From: an uncultured bacterium
GTDB lineage: Bacteria; Bacillota_I; Bacilli_A; Acholeplasmatales; Anaeroplasmataceae
Assembly (NCBI GenBank): GCA_949293265.1
Contig: CASFCK010000010.1
Coordinates: 1-45,807 of the forward strand
Length of the DNA: 45,807 bases
Direction of reading: 5' to 3'
Numbering within the stretch: position 1 is the first letter of the stretch; each line of letters begins with the position of its first letter. Under the pieces are notes generated by a model, which was given only the letters and a program-made list of their open reading frames with translations, had not been told where the DNA came from and did not search any database. Shown one piece after another: positions 27,077-35,423 of this stretch. Position numbers and translations under genes: made by a program.

Positions 27077-27705
27077 TGTACAGCCACTTTTTCAATTGTT
27101 TGATACTCGCTAGTTATCGTGAAATATTCAAATCCTCCTCTTTCAACATTTAACCAAAGAGAATAATAACTTGCTACTCCGTTAGTAACATAACCTGTAC
27201 CTGTAACAGTAACTAAAAGTTTGGTTTTACCTTCTACAGGTATTTTAAGCTTTTCTGTTTTAGTTTTTCCTTCCGTTATTTGATATTTATATTCTAAACC
27301 GACTTCAGCATCTAAATCATGTTTGAATTTTTTGACTGATCCTGATAAACCATAAGAAATTGAACCGCTAGCATTAATGATTGTTTTAACCTCGGTTTCT
27401 GTTGTTACATTGATTTCATATGTTATTTCTTCTTCACCTGTATTAGTGGTTTCATAAACTGTTCTAGCTATATAAGTACATGGGATTTTGTTGTTCACAA
27501 TATAAACATTCCAACCCCAAAATCTTCTTTTATCGACATGTTTATAATATTCTTCATATTCAGCATTCGTATAATTTTTTAATAGTTTTCCACTTTCTAG
27601 CATTATTTCATCAAAGCCTGTATATTCTGATGCGGCTTGTGATTTAATACTAGTCATAGATAATACAACCAATAATAACATTAATAATATACTTATTTTT
27701 CTCAT
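27073..27705 (-). CDS. Secreted beta-rich protein, pore-former-like pattern
   Basis: A 210-residue protein with a clear signal peptide (basic MRK, hydrophobic core, probable cleavage after SQA at residue 24). The mature part is almost all beta: alternating polar and apolar residues and Thr/Ser/Gly-rich stretches such as INASGSISYGLSGSVKK (about 110-126), flanked by TVYETT and VTVTGTGYV. By eye this resembles membrane-inserting beta-hairpins of small pore-forming or aerolysin-like proteins, but no family can be confirmed. The start is ATG 27705, after GGAGGAG; the in-frame ATG 15 bases earlier overlaps that ribosome site. It is the first gene of the cassette and has one Cys in the mature part. 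Confidence 0.7.
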   Translation of the reverse strand: MRKISILLMLLLVVLSMTSIKSQAASEYTGFDEIMLESGKLLKNYTNAEYEEYYKHVDKRRFWGWNVYIVNNKIPCTYIARTVYETTNTGEEEITYEINVTTETEVKTIINASGSISYGLSGSVKKFKHDLDAEVGLEYKYQITEGKTKTEKLKIPVEGKTKLLVTVTGTGYVTNGVASYYSLWLNVERGGFEYFTITSEYQTIEKVAVQ

Positions 27706-27807
27706 TTTCGTCTCCTCCATTTAATATATAGGCAAATAAATAATTATTTTTGCATATTTATTTAATTTTTAAAAATAATTTGATATAATTAGCTTCGGGT
27801 GAAAAAC
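27706..27807. promoter_or_regulatory. Divergent region, secreted-protein cassette / mrp
   Basis: This is about 100 bp of extremely AT-rich sequence with overlapping inverted repeats, for example AAATAAATA with TATTTATTT. The mrp promoter lies within it on the plus strand. A TATATT box on the minus strand is the only -10 candidate for the cassette, without a good -35. Confidence 0.4.
27761..27789 (+). promoter_or_regulatory. Promoter of mrp
   Basis: There is an extended -10 TGA-TATAAT (-10 at 27784-27789) with a weak -35 TTTAAT (27761-27766) at 17 bp. The predicted leader is only about 12 nt and includes GGGTG as the ribosome site. Confidence 0.6.
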
Positions 27808-28662
27808 ATGGCTGAATGTGATCATAATTGTGCAACTTGTAGCTCTAAGTGTGAAGGAGCTCCAAAATATTTTAATTTAAATCAATATTCACACATTAAA
27901 CATATAATTGGGGTTGTATCAGGTAAGGGTGGAGTTGGCAAATCTGCAACGACATCACTAATAGCTAGTGCATACCAAAAAAATGGTTATAAAGTTGGAA
28001 TTTTAGATGCCGATATTACCGGACCTTCTATACCTAAAGCTTTTGGGGTTAAGGATGCGATATCTGGTAATGAAAATTTAATGTTCCCCCAATTAAGTTC
28101 TAACGGCATAAAAATAGTATCTATTAATCTTTTATTACCTAATGAAGATGACCCTGTTTTATGGCGTGGTCCTGTAGTTGGTGGAGCGATCAAACAATTT
28201 TATGAAGATGTTTTATGGGAAGATTTAGATTATTTATTTATTGATATGCCACCTGGAACTGGTGATGTAGCTCTTACTATTTTCCAATCTATTCCGCTTG
28301 ATGGTGTTATAATTATTTCTACACCGCAAGATTTAGTTCAAATGATTGTTGGTAAGGCTGTTAAAATGGCTAATATGATGAATATCCCTATTTTAGGTTT
28401 AGTTGAAAATATGAGTTATATTGAATGTCCAAATTGTAAAACTGTAATTGAACCTTTTGGTCCTTCTAAGCTTATTGATATCGCTAATCATTTTAATATT
28501 AAACCTTTAATTAAAATGCCTATTGATCCAAAATTAACAACTTTAGTTGATGCTGGTGAAATAGAAAAATATGATACAACTTTCTTAAATGATTTAGTTA
28601 AATATTTAGATCATGAATTAAGACATAAAGTAAAGCTTAAAAAAATAAATCTTGATAAATAA
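27808..28662 (+). CDS. mrp: Mrp/NBP35-type Fe-S cluster carrier ATPase
   Basis: A 284-residue P-loop ATPase that binds and delivers Fe-S clusters (ApbC/Mrp/NBP35 family). The N-terminus carries four Cys in CDHNCATCSSKC, like the NBP35-type extension. The deviant Walker A is SGKGGVGKSATT (about residue 38), followed by DADITGPSIPK, RGPVVGGAIKQF, DMPPGTGDVALT, and the bridging Cys pair in YIECPNCKT. The start is ATG 27808, with GGGTG six bases upstream; a GTG three codons earlier is less likely. It lies near hydCBA, whose subunits need many clusters, but is divergent from them, so cooperation is inferred. Confidence 0.93.
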   Translation: MAECDHNCATCSSKCEGAPKYFNLNQYSHIKHIIGVVSGKGGVGKSATTSLIASAYQKNGYKVGILDADITGPSIPKAFGVKDAISGNENLMFPQLSSNGIKIVSINLLLPNEDDPVLWRGPVVGGAIKQFYEDVLWEDLDYLFIDMPPGTGDVALTIFQSIPLDGVIIISTPQDLVQMIVGKAVKMANMMNIPILGLVENMSYIECPNCKTVIEPFGPSKLIDIANHFNIKPLIKMPIDPKLTTLVDAGEIEKYDTTFLNDLVKYLDHELRHKVKLKKINLDK

Positions 28663-28664
28663 TA

Positions 28665-28716
28665 AAAGAGTATTAGTTTTTATACATCAATTGTATACCA
28701 CTAATACTCTTTCTTT
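28665..28716. terminator. Terminator shared by mrp and the broken lipoprotein gene
   Basis: AAAGAGTATTAGT (28665-28677) pairs with ACTAATACTCTTT (28700-28712). Inside it a second stem TATACA/TGTATA (28681-28686 with 28692-28697) caps the structure. T-rich tails are present on both strands. Confidence 0.8.
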
Positions 28717-28735
28717 TTATTAATATTTACTTAAA

Positions 28736-30932
28736 TTAATCAGCATAATAGAAATCAACTACAGCTTGACCACTTATTCTATCTATAACAATTCGCTATT
28801 TACCTGTTTTTGTACATACAAAATTATTTCCGTTATTAGCTTGTTGAGCCATTACACTATTAGCATCACCTTTAGTTCCTAAGTTGTTGTAACCTACGTA
28901 TTCACCATATTTACCACCAAATGAATCAGAATATAAAGTAAATCCAAATTCATTATTAGTTCCTATTAAAGTTACACTTAATTCAACAATACCATTAGTT
29001 GCTGCAAATTTTTCTGAATTATCCCAAGTTCCATCATAAGCTGGGCCTTTAATTACTACATCATATGCAGGTAAACTTTCTTGGTAAGAAACTACATCTA
29101 TTATCGGAGATCCTTTTGTAAAATCAATTTGAATAGTATAGTAACCTGAAGCTTTAGCTTTTGCATTATTGTTACCTGTATCTCCTGTAATCTTGTCGTT
29201 AAATTCACCAGTTGTACCAATCATTTGACCATCGATAAATAAACCTGGATTAGAATATGAACCAACTTCTTCAATTGGTGTTCCTTTATCGTATTATATG
29301 AAACAAAATTCTGTATTTGCCTCTAACCATGTGCCTATTTGAACTTTTCCATCACTTGTTGTATAAGTTTGGGAAATTTTCCAATCAGGGGCATATTTTA
29401 AATATACATCATAATCAACAACAAATTCTTGTATAATATCCCCATTTCTTTTCCAAGTTATATAATCACCAAGTGGAGATTTTGAATCTAGATGAAGTGT
29501 GAAAGTATAATTACCATCTACTCTACAAGCCATATTATCTTCAGCTTTATAGAAATATTCTACACCATCTATGAAGCATCTTTTAAATCAGATAAGCTAT
29601 GAGAATAAGCATAATTCTTATCACCAACAATTTGGAACATATCACCTTTAGCTAAATCCATAGTGATTTCAGATGTGTTATCATCTAATTTTTCTAATTT
29701 TTGAGCATCTGTTAGATTATTGCCATATTGACTGCTCTTTAAAGGTTCAGTCACGCCACTACCAGCTACATACCATATCTCATTTAGAATATATTGTCCT
29801 TTGAAGGTATCGCTATATTCGATAACTATAGAATCTTTTGTATAATCATATGTAAAACTATAAGTACCATTAGCTAATGTTCCTATATTACCTTGTGTTA
29901 AATCTAGATATTCAACATCAGAGTTTTCTTGATCAACTTTACTAGAATTAATATTGATTGGTCCTAATGTATTATGCATTTGGCCATCTTCGCCTTCATA
30001 TTTGACAAAATTATAGAAACAGAATGAATCTCCTGCTACAAACTCATGTGAATATTCATACATTTTACTTTCTTCATTATAAGTCATTGTATATTCTTCA
30101 CTTGTATTATGTCCCCACGCTGTAATATAAGAACCTTTTATCATTATTTTTAATGGTTCAGAACTAGATTCATTAACAGGATCGCCATTTCTTACAATTT
30201 CAATAGTATCAATTGTATTATAATTGTAATTTTCTTTAGTTTCTTCTGAATAATATTCGTCATCAACATCATATATATCAGCCCAAGGGTGTGTTGTTAA
30301 AGTAATAGTGTAATTACCATCCATTGAAACTGCGATATCAGCTTTTCTTGAATCATTAGATAAATATGATTTTTCTTCTCTTACGTAATCGCTAACATCA
30401 CCTATTATGTACCCAAAGCCCCTTTGATTACTAACTTTTTCATCGATAGCTAGTGGGAATTTATCTCCTACATATAAATCAATAGTTATAGTATAGATAT
30501 TTTCTGTATCAGATTCAGTTTTTGTTAATTTTTGTTTACTTTCATCGCCGATAGTAAAATTAGTACCATACATTACAGAACTTTGATTATTACTACTACC
30601 AAGAATATAGAAATCTCTAGTATCTACTTCAAAAGCATCGACTACGAAATTACCAAATACTGTAGTGTCGGATGTAATTGTCTTATTAAAATCAAATTCT
30701 TTGTTCATAGATGGTGTAGAATACCACTTGTCAAATATCTAACCTTCTTTTTCTGGTGTCAAATAACAAGTTTACTATCACTTTCAATTTTTTCTTCTTT
30801 TAACACTGCGTTATCAGAAGTTAAATCTACCCATTTTACATTAATTTTTTGATCATCTTCTTGTTTATTACAAGAGGTAATTGTAAATAGGGCTAAGACT
30901 AACATAACCATTATGCTAAATAGCTTTTTCAT
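28736..30932 (-). pseudogene. Decayed lipoprotein with InlB-type repeat and beta-modules
   Basis: One damaged gene that would encode about 730 residues. It starts with AGGAGGATGAA-ATG and a lipoprotein signal ending FTITSC. Lesions seen in order: after 57 codons TGA (30759-30761), where a one-base shift restores the frame; TAG (30739-30741) inside an InlB/Listeria-Bacteroides repeat (PEKEG-stop-IFDKWYS, family consensus Tyr); a one-base frameshift near 29570 (frames join as LKDAS and IDGVEYF); in-frame TAA (29294-29296); in-frame TAG (28796-28798) before the true end VVDFYYAD. The body holds about five beta-modules, each with a pattern like GDxFxF...DGNYTFTL, reminiscent of SusE/SusF-type carbohydrate-binding modules (uncertain). 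It is probably a former surface glycan-binding lipoprotein. Confidence 0.85.
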
Positions 30933-31059
30933 TTCATCCTCCTAATTTATAATAAGCTTTACTTAAACACTTAAAGTTTAAGCTATTACAGTTATAGCAC
31001 TTAAAAAAATGTAAAGGGTTTCATTTGTGAAAATTATATTTACAAGCTTTTTAAAATAT
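30933..31059. promoter_or_regulatory. Upstream region of the broken lipoprotein gene
   Basis: This AT-rich stretch has no gene. It contains the strong ribosome site of the pseudogene, TATAAA-like boxes without a good -35, and an inverted repeat CTTAAAC (30962-30968) with GTTTAAG (30976-30982) that could be an operator. Promoter placement is uncertain. Confidence 0.3.
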
Positions 31060-31087
31060 AAAAAAAGAGATTGCAATCTCTTTTTTT
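31060..31087. terminator. Terminator of the rimP-rbfA operon
   Basis: A perfect 14+14-base palindrome centred at 31073/31074, with arms of A-run, GAGATTG and complement, gives T-runs on both strands. It starts immediately after the rbfA stop. Confidence 0.9.
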
Positions 31088-31088
31088 A

Positions 31089-31427
31089 TTATTCATTGAT
31101 TTTCTTTAATAGATCGTCGATATGATTACCATAATCTATAGACGTATCATATTTAAATAACAATTCTGGCATCTTACGAGCACCTATTTTACTTGCTAAA
31201 TAGGTTCTTATTTCACTCTTGCGATTCTCTAAAATTGTAGTTAATAAATCTTGTTTGTCTTTATTATAAACAACATAATAGATTGTCATATATGATAAAT
31301 CATTTGTAATTTTTATTGCCGTTACTGATATTTCTTTTAATTCATCAGCCTTAGCTTTATTTAATAACCATAAAGATAATTCTCTTTGAGCTAGTGATTC
31401 TAATCTTCTTAATTTGATCTCGTTCAT
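31089..31427 (-). CDS. rbfA: Ribosome-binding factor A
   Basis: A 112-residue KH-like factor that binds the 30S subunit during late 16S rRNA maturation. The N-terminal helix with RLESLAQRELSLWL, the strand VTAIKITNDLSYMTIYYVV, and the C-terminal ARKMPELLFKYDTSIDYGNHIDDLL match the family. It overlaps infB by 4 bp (ATGA) and is the last gene of the operon. Confidence 0.93.
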   Translation of the reverse strand: MNEIKLRRLESLAQRELSLWLLNKAKADELKEISVTAIKITNDLSYMTIYYVVYNKDKQDLLTTILENRKSEIRTYLASKIGARKMPELLFKYDTSIDYGNHIDDLLKKINE

Positions 31428-33235
31428 TGTTTTACCTCTTTAGCGGTAGAAGCTTCAATAACATCACCAATTTTGATGTCGTTATATCCATCTATTCTAA
31501 CACCGCATTCATACCCGTTTTTAACTTCTTTAACATCATCTTTAAAACGACGTAAAGTAGCTAGCTTACCTTCATAAACAACGATACCTTCTCTTAATAG
31601 TCTTATTGTTGCAGTATTAGTTACATAACCATCTGTTACATAACAACCAGCAATAGTACCTACTTTAGATATTTTGAATAATTCTCTAACTTCTAAGTAG
31701 CCTGTTACAACATCTTCATAAACTGGGTCAAGTAAACCTTTTAAAGCTGCCTCAATATCATTAGTTACATCATAAATAATGCTATATAATCTAATTTGAA
31801 CTTTCTTAGCTTGTGCAGTAGTTTTAACATTTGGCATAGGTCGTACATTAAAACCAATGATTAAGGCTTGAGATCCATCCGCTAAATTGATATCATCTTC
31901 CGTTATTGTACCAACATTACATCTAATAATGTTTAAAGTCACATCCGGAACTTCAATTTTTAATAAAGAATTTCTTAATGCCTCTGAACTACCTTGAGCA
32001 TCTGCTTTAATAATTATATTTAATTCTTTATTTTTATTATCAATTTTATTAAATAGATCATTGATGTTTCTTGGCTTATTTCCTTCTGTTTCTTTTTCTT
32101 TAGCTCTAATTTTGCGTTCAGCAGCGATTGCTTTTGCTTCTTGTTCACTAGCAAAAACCATAAATTTATCACCGGCTTGACATACGCTATCAAGACCTGT
32201 AACCATTAAAGCTTGACTTGGTTTAGCTTCTTGATATCTTATATGGCGATCATCTTCCATTGTTCTTACTTTAGCAAAAGTTTCGCCACATACTAATGCA
32301 TCACCAACTTTTAAAGTTCCATTTTGAACAAGTAGTGTGGCATAAGGACCTTTATTTTTGTCTAGACCTGCTTCAATTACCGTACCCATAGCTAAACGAT
32401 TTGGATTAGCTTGTAAGTTTTTAATATCAGCAACCAATTCTATATTTTCTAATAATTCCTTTACACCTGTTCCTTTTAAAGCGGAAATATTAACATAGAT
32501 CGTATCGCCGCCCCATTCCTCAGGAATTAAATTATAACGTGATAATTCTTCTTTAACTCGGTCCGGATTTGCTTGTGGTTTATCAATTTTATTTACAGCT
32601 ACAATGATTGGGCATTTTGCCGCTTTAGCATGTTCAATAGCTTCTTCTGTTTGTGGCATAACACCATCATCAGCAGCTACTACTAAGACAACAATATCAG
32701 TTATAGATGCACCTCTAGCACGCATTTGAGTAAACGCTGCATGTCCAGGCGTATCAATGAATGTTATGTCATAACCATTATGATTAATTTGATATGCACC
32801 GATGTGTTGTGTAATCCCACCAGCTTCACCTAATGCTACCCGTGAATTACGTATCGTGTCTAACAATGTTGTTTTACCATGGTCAACATGCCCCATAATA
32901 GTAACTACAGGTGGTCTTTTAACTAAATTTGCTTCATCATCAACAATTTTAAATTCATCAAAACGAGCCGCATCAGTAATGACTTCATCTTTAATTTCAT
33001 AATTATAATCAAGAGCGATTAACTCTACAGTATCTCTATCAACAATATCGCTTTGACTAGCCATTATTCCATTTTGGATCAATTTCATCATCACTTGGTT
33101 TAATGGTTTTCCTAAGGCCGTAGCTAACATTAAAACTGTCATGTTAGGCTTATAAATTATCACTTTTTCCTCTTGTTCTTTACTAACTTGAGGTATATTT
33201 GAAATTCGTTTTTCCTTCTTTTTTGATTTAGGCAT
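31424..33235 (-). CDS. infB: Translation initiation factor IF-2 (short form)
   Basis: A 603-residue IF-2, the GTPase that places fMet-tRNA on the 30S subunit. After a basic start (KSKKKEKR), an IF2_N helix region lies at about 34-80. The G domain has GHVDHGKTT (about 114), DTPGHAAF and AVNKID, followed by domains II, III and the C-terminal fMet-tRNA-binding domain. The long N-terminal extension common in other bacteria is absent, as in many reduced-genome Bacilli and Mollicutes. AGGTG precedes the ATG. It sits 8 bp after ylxQ. Confidence 0.96.
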   Translation of the reverse strand: MPKSKKKEKRISNIPQVSKEQEEKVIIYKPNMTVLMLATALGKPLNQVMMKLIQNGIMASQSDIVDRDTVELIALDYNYEIKDEVITDAARFDEFKIVDDEANLVKRPPVVTIMGHVDHGKTTLLDTIRNSRVALGEAGGITQHIGAYQINHNGYDITFIDTPGHAAFTQMRARGASITDIVVLVVAADDGVMPQTEEAIEHAKAAKCPIIVAVNKIDKPQANPDRVKEELSRYNLIPEEWGGDTIYVNISALKGTGVKELLENIELVADIKNLQANPNRLAMGTVIEAGLDKNKGPYATLLVQNGTLKVGDALVCGETFAKVRTMEDDRHIRYQEAKPSQALMVTGLDSVCQAGDKFMVFASEQEAKAIAAERKIRAKEKETEGNKPRNINDLFNKIDNKNKELNIIIKADAQGSSEALRNSLLKIEVPDVTLNIIRCNVGTITEDDINLADGSQALIIGFNVRPMPNVKTTAQAKKVQIRLYSIIYDVTNDIEAALKGLLDPVYEDVVTGYLEVRELFKISKVGTIAGCYVTDGYVTNTATIRLLREGIVVYEGKLATLRRFKDDVKEVKNGYECGVRIDGYNDIKIGDVIEASTAKEVKQ

Positions 33236-33243
33236 AGAAACAC

Positions 33244-33537
33244 CTACTTTCTTAATATTTTCAAAAATGATTCTCCACTTTTCTTAATACCTAATACCTT
33301 CTTATTTTCCTTACCTATTGCCTTAGATAAGGAAAATGTATCATAATTCAAATTAACTTCTATTTGATAAAAATTAGCTTTATCAAGTATTTTCTTAGTA
33401 GTGTTTTTTCCTGCATCATTAGCTAGAAAAATATAACAAATATCATTTTTTCTAATTGCTTCTACTACTAAATTTTCACCAACTAAAATATGTCCTGCTC
33501 TAAAACAAAGACCAATATTATTTAGAGTTTTCATCAT
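33244..33537 (-). CDS. ylxQ: YlxQ, L7Ae-family RNA-binding protein
   Basis: A 97-residue protein of the L7Ae/L30e fold found in nusA-infB operons of Bacillota. The core LNNIGLCFRAGHILVGENLVVEAIRK and FLANDAGKNTTKKI match the family, which binds kink-turn RNA; its cellular role is not settled. It starts inside the end of ylxR (20-bp overlap) without a clear ribosome site, so coupled translation is likely. Two adjacent ATG codons leave the exact start uncertain by one residue. Confidence 0.85.
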   Translation of the reverse strand: MMKTLNNIGLCFRAGHILVGENLVVEAIRKNDICYIFLANDAGKNTTKKILDKANFYQIEVNLNYDTFSLSKAIGKENKKVLGIKKSGESFLKILRK

Positions 33538-33796
33538 TTAGAATATTTAGAAGTTCTTCATAAATATTACTAGGAACCTCTACCTCCAATTTTTTATCTA
33601 AAGCTTTAGTTTTTTGAGCCTTTAATACTACATTTTTATCTTTTTTTAGATAAGCTCCTCTTCCATTAGCCTTACCTTTTAAATCAATAATAACTTGTCC
33701 TTCAGGAGTTCTTACTACTCTAATCAAGTCTTTTTTTTCACAAACTTCTTTGCTGACAACACAAGTTCTTAAAACTAATTTTTTCTCTTTCATCAT
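33518..33796 (-). CDS. ylxR: YlxR (RnpM-type) RNA-binding protein
   Basis: A 92-residue protein of the DUF448/YlxR family, reported elsewhere as an RNase P modulator (RnpM) and nucleoid-associated regulator. The conserved LRTCVVSKEV near the start, LIRVVRTPEGQVIID and GKANGRGAYLKK are present. The first ATG overlaps the nusA stop (ATGA); a second ATG follows directly. It lies in the usual place between nusA and ylxQ. Confidence 0.88.
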   Translation of the reverse strand: MMKEKKLVLRTCVVSKEVCEKKDLIRVVRTPEGQVIIDLKGKANGRGAYLKKDKNVVLKAQKTKALDKKLEVEVPSNIYEELLNILNDENSK

Positions 33797-34875
33797 AAAT
33801 TTACTAATCCTTCATCAAAAGCTTGTTTTAAAGACTTAATGTCAATTTTCCAACCTGATGATTGAACAGCTAAACGCACATTTTGACCAGACTTACCAAT
33901 AGCTAAACTTAATTCATCGTCTGGGACAATAGCTACTGAAGTTTTAGTTTTAGGATCAACATTTAATACTTTAGTTACTGTGGCTGGCTGTAAACTATTA
34001 GCAATAGTTTCTTCAATGTTTGGACTCCATTTATATAAGTCAATTTTTTCACCATTTAAGGCATCAATAATCTCCTTAATTCTACTTCCACCTTCGCCAA
34101 CACAAGCACCTACAGCTTCAACGTTTGGATCATTTGAATAAACTGCAATTTTACATCTATCACCTGGATCACGAGCTATTCCTTTAACTTCAATTATTCC
34201 TTCGGCTATTTCTGGAATATAAGTTTCTAGTAGACGATTTATTAAATTGCGATCATTTCTACTTACATAAACCTTTGGATCTTTATTAGTATGCTCAACT
34301 TTACGAATAAATACGCGAAGATAATCGCCAACCATTGGTTTATCATTAACTAATAATTCTTTCTTTGGTAAAAAAGTAGTAATATTTCTACCAATATCTA
34401 AAATTAAAAAGTCTTCTTTAACATCTACTACCTTAGCTTTAATCATTTCGCCTTCTAAGTTTTTAAAATAAGCCTCTGCTTTTTCTCTTTCTAATTGTTT
34501 CAAGCTTTGATTAAAAGTAGATTTCATCATATTTGCGCCTTGTCTACCAAGTTCAGACATAGCCACTGGCGTTTCAATGATTTGACCAACTTTAACATTA
34601 GATTTGCCTTTAAGTTTACGGGCATTTTCAAGTAATATTTCACTTATGCCATCTTCAGCTGGAGTTTGACTATATTCTTCAACAACTCTTTCTACTTTAT
34701 AAATATTAATTTCTTGTTTGTCAGGGTTTAGAACAACACGACAAGATTCATTACCAAATATTTTTTTGAAGGCATATACAAAAGCTCTTTTAACTATTTC
34801 GTATAAATCTTCTTTAGGTAATTCTCTATTCTCACTAACATCATTTAGATTTTTGTAAAATTCTTTACTAATCAT
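33793..34875 (-). CDS. nusA: Transcription termination/antitermination factor NusA
   Basis: A 360-residue NusA, which binds RNA polymerase and nascent RNA to control pausing, termination and antitermination. The N-terminal polymerase-binding domain (about 1-125) includes YEIVKRAFVYAFKK. The S1 domain (about 135-200) has FLILDIGRNITTFLP. Two KH domains follow, with VGACVGEGGSRIKEII and SLAIGKSGQNVRLAVQ. It lacks the C-terminal acidic repeats of E. coli, as is normal for Bacillota. AAAGGAG precedes the ATG. It is second in the operon after rimP. Confidence 0.96.
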   Translation of the reverse strand: MISKEFYKNLNDVSENRELPKEDLYEIVKRAFVYAFKKIFGNESCRVVLNPDKQEINIYKVERVVEEYSQTPAEDGISEILLENARKLKGKSNVKVGQIIETPVAMSELGRQGANMMKSTFNQSLKQLEREKAEAYFKNLEGEMIKAKVVDVKEDFLILDIGRNITTFLPKKELLVNDKPMVGDYLRVFIRKVEHTNKDPKVYVSRNDRNLINRLLETYIPEIAEGIIEVKGIARDPGDRCKIAVYSNDPNVEAVGACVGEGGSRIKEIIDALNGEKIDLYKWSPNIEETIANSLQPATVTKVLNVDPKTKTSVAIVPDDELSLAIGKSGQNVRLAVQSSGWKIDIKSLKQAFDEGLVNL

Positions 34876-34885
34876 ATTTTCTCCT

Positions 34886-35332
34886 TTAAACCTTTACTGC
34901 TAAGCGAATGAATTTAATATCATTGATAGCTATTTGTTGTTTTTTAATTCTACCTTTTAAATTTAATTTAATGACTAAGTACTCCGGATTAACTTCTAAT
35001 AAATAGCCAAAATAATTTGCATCAGCAACTTCTAAATAAACATATTTTTCAACACTATTTGCTATCTCTTCATAATTACGTAATTCTTTTTCAGCACCTG
35101 GCGATGAAACCTCTAATAGGTAGGGCGGCCAATTAGCATCTATTTTATCTAATTCTAAAGAGATTGCTTCATTTAAGAAGGCTAATTCATCAATCGTAAT
35201 ATGGGGTTCTTTATCTATTAAAATTTGTAGAATATTATCGTTTCCTATTTTCTCTTCTGAGATATCATATAGCGAATATTCTTTATCCTTAATAATCCTT
35301 AAAACAATTTCTCTAATTTTTTCTAATTCCAC
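34886..35332 (-). CDS. rimP: Ribosome maturation factor RimP
   Basis: A 148-residue factor needed for 30S assembly. The motifs LQILIDKEPHITIDELAFLNEAISLELD and LEVSSPGAEKEL are typical, with an Sm-like C-terminal domain. The start is GTG 35332, seven bases after GGAGG. It is the first gene of the rimP-nusA-ylxR-ylxQ-infB-rbfA operon and lies after a promoter and a short leader hairpin. Confidence 0.93.
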   Translation of the reverse strand: MELEKIREIVLRIIKDKEYSLYDISEEKIGNDNILQILIDKEPHITIDELAFLNEAISLELDKIDANWPPYLLEVSSPGAEKELRNYEEIANSVEKYVYLEVADANYFGYLLEVNPEYLVIKLNLKGRIKKQQIAINDIKFIRLAVKV

Positions 35333-35357
35333 TTTAAGCCTCCTTAAACATTAAAAT

Positions 35358-35378
35358 AAGAGAGGTGTTACCTCTCTT
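35358..35378 (-). promoter_or_regulatory. Leader hairpin of the rimP-nusA operon
   Basis: A 9-bp perfect stem (35358-35366 with 35370-35378) has a 3-base loop and a T-rich tail TTATTTT on the minus strand. It begins only a few bases after the predicted transcription start and ends before the rimP ribosome site. It could be an attenuator, a 5'-stabilising hairpin, or the terminator of the ankyrin gene upstream. Confidence 0.6.
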
Positions 35379-35389
35379 TGGTTGTAAAG

Positions 35390-35418
35390 ATTATAACACA
35401 CTAAAAAATATTATGCAA
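35390..35418 (-). promoter_or_regulatory. Promoter of the rimP-nusA-infB operon
   Basis: On the minus strand there is a -35 TTGCAT (35413-35418), a 17-bp spacer ending in TGT, and a -10 TATAAT (35390-35395). Confidence 0.85.
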
Positions 35419-35423
35419 GCAGT

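Noticed and set aside
27721-27780. CRISPR-like or origin-like AT repeat
   Set aside because: The repeats are low-complexity AT palindromes without regular units, spacers or DnaA-box clusters.
28796-30708. Three separate genes of 142, 79 and 379 codons
   Set aside because: They join into one continuous protein once two stop codons and one single-base shift are bridged. Only the far upstream part has a signal peptide and ribosome site, so they are fragments of one broken gene.
30532-30852. Plus-strand 106-codon frame opposite the pseudogene start
   Set aside because: It is antisense to the lipoprotein gene, has no ribosome site, and its Ile/Ser/Thr-rich content is that of a reverse-complement shadow.
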